From CAXDOZ01 sp963991145 (GTDB lineage Bacteria; Bacteroidota; Bacteroidia; Chitinophagales; JABDMM01): 8,818 nucleotides of DNA. Made by a program: the position numbers and the translations under genes. Location: contig CAXDOZ010000095.1 in assembly GCA_963991145.1 (NCBI GenBank), forward strand, positions 1 to 8,818, read 5' to 3'. The notes beneath the pieces were generated by a model. It did not search any database. It was given only the letters and a program-made list of their open reading frames with translations, and had not been told where the DNA came from. This document shows positions 1-5,191 of the stretch, piece after piece. Position 1 is the stretch's first letter. Every line of letters starts with the position of its first letter.

Positions 1-198
1 GGTAAGAGCCCCCGCGCATGTCGGGTAACCGGGGTGTGGGGTAAACCTTGCGGGTTGAAAGACCAAATAGGCCATCGCTTAAGAGCTGCTCGCTCAATGA
101 TGGTGGGTAGGTTGCTAGAGTGCACTGGCGACAGTGCTCCCAGATAAATGATAAGGCTGATCGCAAGATCAGACAGAATCCGGCTTATAGGCCTGTGG
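1..198 (+). ncRNA. rnpB: RNase P RNA (rnpB), bacterial class A, 3' part only
   Basis: This is the catalytic RNA of ribonuclease P, which removes 5' leaders from pre-tRNAs. The window starts inside the gene, so the 5' half (P1 5' strand, P2, P3, P4 5' strand) is missing. Visible conserved blocks, in order, are GGTAAGAGC at the very start, the GGTAAACC segment near 40-48, GACCAAATAGG at 61-71, GGGTAGGTTGC at 104-114, AGATAAATGA at 142-151, and the near-invariant GACAGAATCCGGCTTATA at 172-189 that carries the 3' strand of P4. The order and spacing match the 3' half of the E. coli molecule. The 3' end is set approximately, just before a T-run that follows the presumed P1 3' strand GGCCTGTGG. Identification is secure; the exact 3' end is an estimate. 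Confidence 0.95.
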
Positions 199-227
199 TT
201 TTTTCTTTTGCATCGCAAAAGAAAAAA
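199..227. terminator. Perfect palindromic hairpin after rnpB (putative bidirectional terminator)
   Basis: TTTTTTCTTTTGC (199-211) and GCAAAAGAAAAAA (215-227) are perfect reverse complements around a 3-nt loop (ATC), giving a 13-bp stem. It lies directly behind the rnpB 3' end and between two convergent genes (rnpB on +, the PaaG-like gene on -), where a two-way terminator would be expected. It is not a textbook intrinsic terminator. The stem is almost all A/T, its 5' arm is U-rich and its 3' arm A-rich, and no U-tract follows. Termination or 3'-end processing is inferred from position; the hairpin itself is seen directly. Confidence 0.5.
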
Positions 228-229
228 GA

Positions 230-292
230 ATTGCAAATCTGCAAATCTGCAAACTGCGTCCGCCGAAGCTTTAGCGAAGGTGGATCTGCAAA
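230..292. repeat. Tandem octamer repeat cluster (TCTGCAAA family), copy 1
   Basis: Consecutive 8-bp units ATTGCAAA (230-237), TCTGCAAA (238-245) and TCTGCAAA (246-253) are followed by a degenerate CTGCG. After an interposed palindrome (259-284) another TCTGCAAA occurs at 285-292. The cluster sits in the convergent gap between rnpB and the PaaG-like gene. The same octamer family recurs at 3315-3390. It is non-coding, and its function is unknown. Confidence 0.75.
259..284. repeat. REP-like palindromic element, copy 1
   Basis: This is a 26-nt imperfect palindrome whose outer arms TCCGCC (259-264) and GGTGGA (279-284) pair with one G-U wobble. On the minus strand the core reads CCTTCGCTAAAGCTTCGG. 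It is embedded between octamer units. A related copy with the same core at 16 of 18 positions lies at 3457-3482. Elements of this general look are frequent in intergenic DNA of Bacteroidota, as I recall; that statement is from memory, not from a search. Confidence 0.65.
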
Positions 293-299
293 TTGATGT

Positions 300-1079
300 C
301 TATTCTCCCTTGAATTCTGGCTTTCTCTTCTCCAAAAACGCCGTAGTTCCTTCCTTGTAATCATGCGAACGACCTGCGATCTCCTGACAATAAGCTTCGT
401 ATTGAAGCATGTCTTCCATATTCGCATTGTATGCCTTGTTCAGCATTTTCTTCATCAGGCCGATTGCCTTTGTAGGAGCAATTGCGTAACGCGAAGCATA
501 AGATGCTACGGCTTCATCGAGCTCTTCCGGCGCGGCTAGTTTGTTAACTATTCCAAGTTCATGAGCTTCCTTAGCAGAAACCTTACTTCCAAGAGTGGAG
601 AGCTCAAATGCTTTATTATAACCAACCAGATTTGGAAGGAAGAATGAAGATCCTGAGTCCAGCACCAGACCAATATTCACGAATACTTCAATGAAGGAAG
701 CGGCTTCAGATGAAACGATGATGTCACAGGCGAGGGCAAGCGAACATCCCGCTCCTGCAGCTACGCCATTTACTCTGGCAATAACCGGCTTAGGCATGTT
801 TCGAATAGCCCGGATGATTGGATTATAGCGCTTGTAAATTGAATCAGATAAGCTTCTGTTCTTTGATCCCTGAACATCTTTTAGATCCTGACCGGAGCAA
901 AAGGCTTTGCCTTCACCGGTAAGAATAACCACACGAGCATCTTTATCTCGTGTTGCTTGCTTCAGGGCATCCTGCAGCTCGAAACTCATTTCGTTATTGA
1001 ATGCATTGTAAACCTCTGGTCGGTTTAGTGCGATCGTGCAGATATTATCTTTTACCTCGTATTTCAGGGTATTGAACAT
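300..1079 (-). CDS. paaG: Enoyl-CoA hydratase/isomerase family protein, PaaG-like
   Basis: A 259-residue crotonase-fold protein, the usual size for the family (E. coli PaaG is about 262). The oxyanion-hole segments are CSGQDL (61-66) and VNGVAAGAG (103-111). At the second catalytic site the protein has LVLDSGS, placing an aspartate at 141 where PaaG-type 1,2-epoxyphenylacetyl-CoA isomerases carry their catalytic Asp and where classical hydratases carry Glu. The C-terminal stretch around AGRSHDYKEG and AFLEKRKPEF also resembles PaaG. In the phenylacetate pathway PaaG turns ring-1,2-epoxyphenylacetyl-CoA into the oxepin and also isomerises enoyl-CoA double bonds. No other paa gene is in the window, so a general beta-oxidation isomerase is an equally possible role. 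It is a cytosolic enzyme. No Shine-Dalgarno precedes the ATG; a TAnnTTTG box lies about 20 nt upstream. The stop is TAG. Confidence 0.85.
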   Translation of the reverse strand: MFNTLKYEVKDNICTIALNRPEVYNAFNNEMSFELQDALKQATRDKDARVVILTGEGKAFCSGQDLKDVQGSKNRSLSDSIYKRYNPIIRAIRNMPKPVIARVNGVAAGAGCSLALACDIIVSSEAASFIEVFVNIGLVLDSGSSFFLPNLVGYNKAFELSTLGSKVSAKEAHELGIVNKLAAPEELDEAVASYASRYAIAPTKAIGLMKKMLNKAYNANMEDMLQYEAYCQEIAGRSHDYKEGTTAFLEKRKPEFKGE

Positions 1080-1099
1080 GGTTGGCTATTTGATTGCCC

Positions 1100-1107
1100 C
1101 AAATGTA
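1100..1107 (-). promoter_or_regulatory. Candidate Bacteroidota -7 box for the PaaG-like gene
   Basis: Read on the minus strand this is TACATTTG, an exact match to the Bacteroidota sigma-A -7 consensus TAnnTTTG. It stands 20 nt ahead of the ATG, so the transcript would have a short leader of roughly 15 nt. I find no good -33 TTG at the usual 19-21 nt spacing, so the call rests on the -7 box and its position only. Confidence 0.45.
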
Positions 1108-1128
1108 AAAGATTCGAATTCGCCTATC

Positions 1129-1141
1129 CGCCCGTAGGGCG
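1129..1141. other. Small GC-rich inverted repeat between the PAP2-like and PaaG-like genes
   Basis: CGCCC (1129-1133) and GGGCG (1137-1141) form a 5-bp GC stem with a GTA loop, 6 nt behind the stop of the PAP2-like gene. On the minus strand the T-run (six T) comes before the stem instead of after it, so it is not a canonical terminator of the rpoN operon. It may stabilise the mRNA 3' end or separate the two transcripts; it may also be chance. Confidence 0.3.
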
Positions 1142-1147
1142 AAAAAA

Positions 1148-1789
1148 TTAATAGAAGAGGCTTACGAGCTCAGTGCGAAAAGCCAGGAACATGCTGAAAA
1201 TGCCCACCAGATAACCAACGTAGACCTCTCTTGGCTCATGGGCGTTGAGGGATAATCTGGCAGTTCCAACTAGCCCGGCAATAAGAATAGAGAGGAGAAA
1301 TGGCATCTCCATATTGAAGAATGAGCCGGGCGCTGAATACAAGATCAGTCCCACCATTGCTGCAGCTGCAGTTGTGTGCAAGCTCACCTTCAGGTTCAAA
1401 TTGATGATCATGCATCCGAAGATGGTAAGCACTCCGCCGAACATCATCCGGGTAATAATGACATCCTGAATCTGGGTGGTCGACCCCGGTTTGAACATAA
1501 GAAATGCTAAGAGGTAGAAGAGTGCCCCGGTGATATAGGGGATGTAGCGCTGTTTCCTTTCTTCCAGTCTGAAGCTCTTGATAAGGTCTACTCCGCGCAT
1601 CACAACCAGTGAAAGTGCTGGGAAGATGAAAGTCAAAAGAAAGATGATTCCCAGGATCATGTAAGTGTAGGCCTCATCGTAACTGCGATACCTGTATGGA
1701 TGCATGTAGATCACCATAAGGGTAGCGTAGGTGGGGAAGAAGAAGGGGTGGAAGATCGCCGAGACGATATGGGAAAGGGGGCGACTCAT
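1148..1789 (-). CDS. Divergent PAP2-like integral membrane protein
   Basis: A 213-residue, very hydrophobic protein with about six membrane segments (roughly 9-28, 41-63, 84-99, 112-131, 137-151 and 163-203, the last probably two). I assign it tentatively to the PAP2 (type 2 phosphatidic acid phosphatase) superfamily. Near the C-terminus R178, H184 and E188 stand in the spacing R-x5-H-x3-D/E of PAP2 motif 3, followed by VGYLVG. SLHT at 136-139 can be read as a decayed form of the PSGH motif 2, with H138 kept. Motif 1 (KxxxxxxRP) is not convincing. If the fold is right, the protein may dephosphorylate a lipid or undecaprenyl-type phosphate at the membrane; substrate and activity are unproven. 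The start is firm: its ATG overlaps the rpoN stop in TAATG (1787-1791), which points to one operon and translational coupling. No signal peptide separate from the first membrane segment is seen. Confidence 0.7.
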   Translation of the reverse strand: MSRPLSHIVSAIFHPFFFPTYATLMVIYMHPYRYRSYDEAYTYMILGIIFLLTFIFPALSLVVMRGVDLIKSFRLEERKQRYIPYITGALFYLLAFLMFKPGSTTQIQDVIITRMMFGGVLTIFGCMIINLNLKVSLHTTAAAAMVGLILYSAPGSFFNMEMPFLLSILIAGLVGTARLSLNAHEPREVYVGYLVGIFSMFLAFRTELVSLFY

Positions 1790-3246
1790 TACAGTTCTTT
1801 TCGTAGGCGTGCGACAGGAATGTTTAATTGCTCCCTGTACTTTGCAACTGTTCTTCTGGCAATATTGTAGCCTTTCTCCTTTAAACTCTCCATAAGTTTC
1901 TGATCGGATAATGGCTTTTTCTTATCCTCTTCATCGATAAGGTCCTGAAGGATCTTTTTCACTTCTCTGGTAGAAACCTCTTCACCCGAGTCTGTAGAAA
2001 GTGACTCTGAGAAAAAGTACTTCAACAGGTAAGTGCCGAACTCTGTTTGCACGTATTTGCTGTTTGCCACCCGGGAAACTGTTGAGATATCGAGATCGGT
2101 AACCTCTGCAATGTCTTTTAGGATCATTGGCTTCAGCTTGGTCTCATCACCGCTTAGGAAAAACTCTTCCTGATGCCTCATGATCGCGTTCATCGTAAGC
2201 ATCATTGTTTGTTGCCTCTGACGAATGGCATCGATAAACCACTTGGCCGAATCGATCTTGCGCTTGATAAAGAGAATGGCTTCTTTTTGCTTCTTGTCCT
2301 TGTTCTTATTCTCCTTGTATCCCTGCATCATCTCGCGGTAAGAGTTACTCACTCTCAGCTCCGGAGCATTTCTGCCGTTCAGGCGAAGACTTAGCTCACC
2401 ATTGATATTCTCAATAATAAAATCTGGGATGATATATTGATGGATCTTGGATTGGCTGCCAAAGGAACTTCCAGGTTTAGGATTCAGCTTTACGATCTCA
2501 TCCACCACATACTTGAGATCTTCTTCTTCAAGTCCGCATTGCTTTTGAAGCTTTTCGTAATGCTTCTTAGCAAAGGTGTCGAAGTGGTCTCTAAGTATCT
2601 CTATTGCTACTCGAATGTTTGGATTTTCATCTTTTCGCTCGAGCTGAATCAGTAAACACTCCTGAAGTGATCTTGCTCCAACTCCGGGAGGATCAAAGTT
2701 TTGAATAAGTGCTAAAAGCTCTTCGATCTCTTCTTCGTCGGTGCTGATATTTTTTGAAAATGCTAGGTCATCTACAATTGCCTCAACCTCTCTTCTCAGG
2801 TAGCCATCATCATCGATACTGCCTACGATCTGAATTGCAATTTCATGCTGATTATCATCGAGCTCTAATAGCCCGACCTGATGCTCTAAGTATTCGTGAA
2901 AAGTCTCTTTTACCGCAATTGGAATGGTCTTATTCTCATCGTCCTGGCTTCCGTAATTGCTATCTCTTGTTTTGTAGCTAGGCTCATCATCATCGAAGTA
3001 ATCAGAAAGATCAATGTCATCCTGAACTTCCATTTCCTCACGCTCTTCTTTTTCCTCCTCAACCTCTTTCTGAGCAAACTCATCCTCAATCTCCTTCATT
3101 CCTTCTTCAAGGGCAGGATTAGCTTCCATCTCCTCTTTGATACGTTGCTCAAGATTAGCCGTAGGCACCTGCAATAGCTTTATGAGCTGAATCTGCTGCG
3201 GTGACAGCTTCTGGAGTAGTTTCTGACTGAGGCCTTGTTTTAGCAT
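1789..3246 (-). CDS. rpoN: RNA polymerase sigma-54 factor (RpoN)
   Basis: A 485-residue sigma-54, which directs RNA polymerase to -24/-12 promoters and needs AAA+ enhancer-binding activators to open DNA. Region I (1-48) is glutamine/leucine rich with SQKLLQKLSPQQIQLIKLL. Region II (about 50-105) is strongly acidic. The core-binding domain includes DPPGVGARSLQECL (185-198). A helix-turn-helix spans about 376-399 and the diagnostic RpoN box ARRTVAKYRE is intact at 463-472. The frame stays open upstream to 3390, but I start at 3246 because the protein then begins MLKQ, as Bacteroidota sigma-54 proteins do, and the extra 48 codons run through octamer repeats. An AAGGAGG stretch lies 17 nt ahead of this ATG, too far for a normal ribosome site. 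The downstream PAP2-like gene overlaps the stop codon. No enhancer-binding protein gene is in the window. Confidence 0.96.
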   Translation of the reverse strand: MLKQGLSQKLLQKLSPQQIQLIKLLQVPTANLEQRIKEEMEANPALEEGMKEIEDEFAQKEVEEEKEEREEMEVQDDIDLSDYFDDDEPSYKTRDSNYGSQDDENKTIPIAVKETFHEYLEHQVGLLELDDNQHEIAIQIVGSIDDDGYLRREVEAIVDDLAFSKNISTDEEEIEELLALIQNFDPPGVGARSLQECLLIQLERKDENPNIRVAIEILRDHFDTFAKKHYEKLQKQCGLEEEDLKYVVDEIVKLNPKPGSSFGSQSKIHQYIIPDFIIENINGELSLRLNGRNAPELRVSNSYREMMQGYKENKNKDKKQKEAILFIKRKIDSAKWFIDAIRQRQQTMMLTMNAIMRHQEEFFLSGDETKLKPMILKDIAEVTDLDISTVSRVANSKYVQTEFGTYLLKYFFSESLSTDSGEEVSTREVKKILQDLIDEEDKKKPLSDQKLMESLKEKGYNIARRTVAKYREQLNIPVARLRKEL

Positions 3247-3254
3247 GGTTGTAG

Positions 3255-3262
3255 CAAATTTA
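3255..3262 (-). promoter_or_regulatory. Possible -7 box close to the rpoN start
   Basis: Read on the minus strand it is TAAATTTG, matching TAnnTTTG. It lies only 8 nt ahead of the chosen rpoN ATG, so a transcript from it would be leaderless or nearly so, and there is no -33 TTG at the right distance. A more distant promoter in the 3263-3628 gap is equally likely. Confidence 0.25.
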
Positions 3263-3314
3263 ACCTCCTTGGGAGACTTTACTATGTATTGCTTAAATAT
3301 CATGCCAAAACAGA

Positions 3315-3390
3315 TTGGCAAATTGACAAATTGGCAAACTGACAAATAGGATTGTACAGAGTTGTCAAATTTTAATCTGCAAATCTGCAC
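3315..3390. repeat. Tandem octamer repeat cluster, copy 2, upstream of rpoN
   Basis: Four contiguous 8-bp units are TTGGCAAA (3315-3322), TTGACAAA (3323-3330), TTGGCAAA (3331-3338) and CTGACAAA (3339-3346). After a 29-nt spacer come TCTGCAAA (3376-3383) and a partial TCTGCAC (3384-3390). They belong to the same family as the cluster at 230-292, in the same + strand orientation. The cluster lies in the 5' region of rpoN, and reading it as protein (a 48-residue extension of RpoN) is not credible. Confidence 0.75.
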
Positions 3391-3628
3391 GTAGGGGTGG
3401 GTTTAAGAACTATTGTGCTTCGTCAGCAATAGCCTGTGGCGACGGCTGACCACCTCTAACCCTTCGCTCAAGCTACGGGTCACAAAGCCCGGTCTCAAGC
3501 TCCTTATTTCTCATCAAATTTTACTTCAGAAATCAATAAGTGCAGGCTAAGATTGGACAAATGCTATTTCTAAACTTGTAATCGTTGGAAAGCGTTTTAC
3601 ACATCAGAATTTTAGGACATCAATTCGC
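3391..3628. other. Gene-free divergent intergenic region between rpoN and asnS, with stem-loops
   Basis: Together with the octamers this makes about 400 bp without a gene between two divergently transcribed genes, so it should hold both promoters. Visible structure: GTCAGC (3422-3427) pairs exactly with GCTGAC (3445-3450), enclosing 17 nt. The REP-like element at 3457-3482 follows. CGGG (3476-3479) can pair with CCCG (3488-3491), which competes with the REP outer stem. CTCAAGCT is repeated directly at 3467-3474 and 3494-3501. From 3505 to 3628 I see AT-rich sequence with no further clear structure. I recognise no known small RNA or riboswitch. Confidence 0.5.
3457..3482. repeat. REP-like palindromic element, copy 2
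   Basis: The core CCTTCGCTCAAGCTACGG (3461-3478) matches the minus-strand core of the element at 259-284 at 16 of 18 positions. The flanks have changed, but five of six outer pairs are kept (T-A, A-T and three C-G). That includes C-G to A-T and A-C to C-G changes relative to copy 1, so pairing rather than sequence is preserved. As in copy 1 it lies close to TCTGCAAA octamers. Confidence 0.55.
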
Positions 3629-3636
3629 TATCTTTG
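3629..3636 (+). promoter_or_regulatory. Candidate Bacteroidota -7 box for asnS
   Basis: TATCTTTG matches TAnnTTTG exactly and stands 18 nt ahead of the asnS ATG, giving a short leader of about 12 nt. The expected -33 TTG is not clear; only a T-run (3610-3613) lies near that spot. Confidence 0.5.
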
Positions 3637-3654
3637 GCGACTCTTAAAATCATC

Positions 3655-5187
3655 ATGTCAGTATTAACAACAATTATCGAGTTAAAGGACCACGTTGGGG
3701 AAGAAGTAACCCTGCACGGATGGGTCTCAAACAAGCGAAGTGGTAAAGGAATTGCCTTTATCATTTTACGCGATGGGTCAGGATTTTTGCAATGTGTAGC
3801 GAGCCAGGAAGAACTTGGTGAGGATAATTTCAATCTGGCGATGAATTTGACTTTAGAGAGCTCAGTTTCACTTAGCGGTAAAGTCGTTGAAGATGAGCGT
3901 CAGATCGGTGGATTTGAATTGCAGGTTACAAAAGTTGAACCGCATCAAATTGTAGAAGAGTACCCAATTGCCAAGAAGGAGCACGGGGTTGATTTCCTTA
4001 TGGAAAAGCGTCACCTCTGGCTGCGTTCGAGAAAGCAATGGGCAAACATGCGAGTGCGTAACCGCACGATCTTTGCAATTCACGAATTTTTCCAAAAGAA
4101 AGGATTCGTTCAAATGGACGCACCTCTTTTCACTGGAAATGCATGTGAAGGAACAACGGATCTTTTTGAGACCGATTTCTACGGAGACACTGCCTATCTA
4201 TCTCAGTCAGGTCAGTTATACGGTGAAGCTATGGCCATGGCCATGGGAAAGATCTACACCTTCGGTCCAACATTCAGAGCGGAGAAGTCCAAGACGCGCC
4301 GACACCTATCGGAGTTTTGGATGATCGAGCCTGAGATGGCTTACTATACGAATGAGATGAACATGGATCTCATTGAAGAATTCATCCAGCACGTAATTGG
4401 AACAGTAGTTAAGGATTGTCGATTCGAACTGGAAGAGGTTTTGGAAAGAGATCTTAGCTCGCTGGAGAAGATCCCGGAAAACCATTTTCCAAGAATTCCT
4501 TACGAAGATGCAGTTAGCATGCTTAAAGGAGAGGTCGAGGTAAATGGAAAGACTTCCATTCAGGTGCTTCAGGAAGATCTGGATGCAGTAATTGCGAAGA
4601 TCGACGAGGTGAATGCAGAGATCAAAGAGAAGGAATCTCAGATCAATGCAGGTGGATTGAAAAAGGGCAAATTGAACTTCTTCAAGAATAAAGTCGGCAT
4701 GCTAAAGGCCGAACTGAAGGATCTGGAGGAACAAAAGCAGAATATCCCGCAATGGATGGAATCTGCTAAGAACTTCAAAAGGGGTGAAGATCTGGGTGGC
4801 TCTGATGAGACGGTGCTAACGAGGTTGTTTTCACTTCCTGTTATGGTTTACAACTGGCCAACCGAGATCAAGGCTTTCTATATGAAGCTTGCTGAGGGCG
4901 ATCCTGCTCATGTCAAAGGAGTAGATGTTTTGGCTCCTGAAGGATATGGTGAGATCGTTGGCGGTGGCGAGCGTGAGACCGATATTGATAGATTAGTGGA
5001 GCAAATTAAACATCACGATCTTCCTATGCATGAATTTGAGTGGTATCTTGACTTGCGTCGATATGGCTCAGTTCCGCATTCAGGATTTGGATTGGGATTG
5101 GAAAGAATGGTAGCATGGATCACAGGTACGAGACATATTCGTGAGACTATACCATTCCCTAGAGCCTACGGCCGATTATTCCCTTAG
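3655..5187 (+). CDS. asnS: Asparaginyl-tRNA synthetase with a coiled-coil insertion
   Basis: A 510-residue class IIb synthetase that charges tRNA(Asn) with asparagine in the cytosol. The N-terminal OB-fold anticodon-binding domain (about 17-98) has LHGWVSNKRS and LRDGSGFLQCV. The catalytic core has motif 2 FRAEKSKTRRHLSEFW (from 207), the SQSGQLYGEA substrate segment, motif 3 GFGLGLERM (477-485) and the IRETIPFPR tail. These details fit the Bacillus/Thermus subtype, not the E. coli one. The Bacillus subtilis enzyme is about 430 residues; the excess here is mainly a charged, heptad-like insertion at about 296-371 (bases 4540-4767). The chosen ATG gives an N-terminus that lines up with B. subtilis AsnS; an in-frame TTG at 3634 is less likely because it lies inside the -7 box. 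The GT-C-like gene follows after 4 nt. Confidence 0.95.
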   Translation: MSVLTTIIELKDHVGEEVTLHGWVSNKRSGKGIAFIILRDGSGFLQCVASQEELGEDNFNLAMNLTLESSVSLSGKVVEDERQIGGFELQVTKVEPHQIVEEYPIAKKEHGVDFLMEKRHLWLRSRKQWANMRVRNRTIFAIHEFFQKKGFVQMDAPLFTGNACEGTTDLFETDFYGDTAYLSQSGQLYGEAMAMAMGKIYTFGPTFRAEKSKTRRHLSEFWMIEPEMAYYTNEMNMDLIEEFIQHVIGTVVKDCRFELEEVLERDLSSLEKIPENHFPRIPYEDAVSMLKGEVEVNGKTSIQVLQEDLDAVIAKIDEVNAEIKEKESQINAGGLKKGKLNFFKNKVGMLKAELKDLEEQKQNIPQWMESAKNFKRGEDLGGSDETVLTRLFSLPVMVYNWPTEIKAFYMKLAEGDPAHVKGVDVLAPEGYGEIVGGGERETDIDRLVEQIKHHDLPMHEFEWYLDLRRYGSVPHSGFGLGLERMVAWITGTRHIRETIPFPRAYGRLFP

Positions 5188-5191
5188 ATAA

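Noticed and set aside
148..360. 70-residue plus-strand reading frame across the rnpB end
   Set aside because: It lies inside the RNase P RNA, the hairpin, the repeats and the antisense of the PaaG-like gene, and has no protein-like features.
3315..3346. Sigma-54 promoter (autoregulation of rpoN), because TTGGCA resembles the -24 element
   Set aside because: No GC element lies at the -12 position at the right spacing after any TTGGCA, and the orientation is away from rpoN.
3247..3390. 48-codon N-terminal extension of RpoN in the open frame
   Set aside because: It translates octamer repeats and matches nothing expected ahead of sigma-54 region I; the family start MLKQ lies at 3246.
3315..3390. 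CRISPR-like array or direct-repeat array
   Set aside because: Units are 8 bp and contiguous, with no unique spacers of constant length and no cas genes.
3391..3510. tRNA or known small RNA in the gap
   Set aside because: No cloverleaf, T-loop or CCA pattern is present and no recognised RNA family motif is visible; only simple hairpins.
3634..3654. Upstream TTG start adding seven residues to AsnRS
   Set aside because: The TTG lies inside the -7 box, and the ATG at 3655 fits the length and alignment of known AsnRS N-termini.
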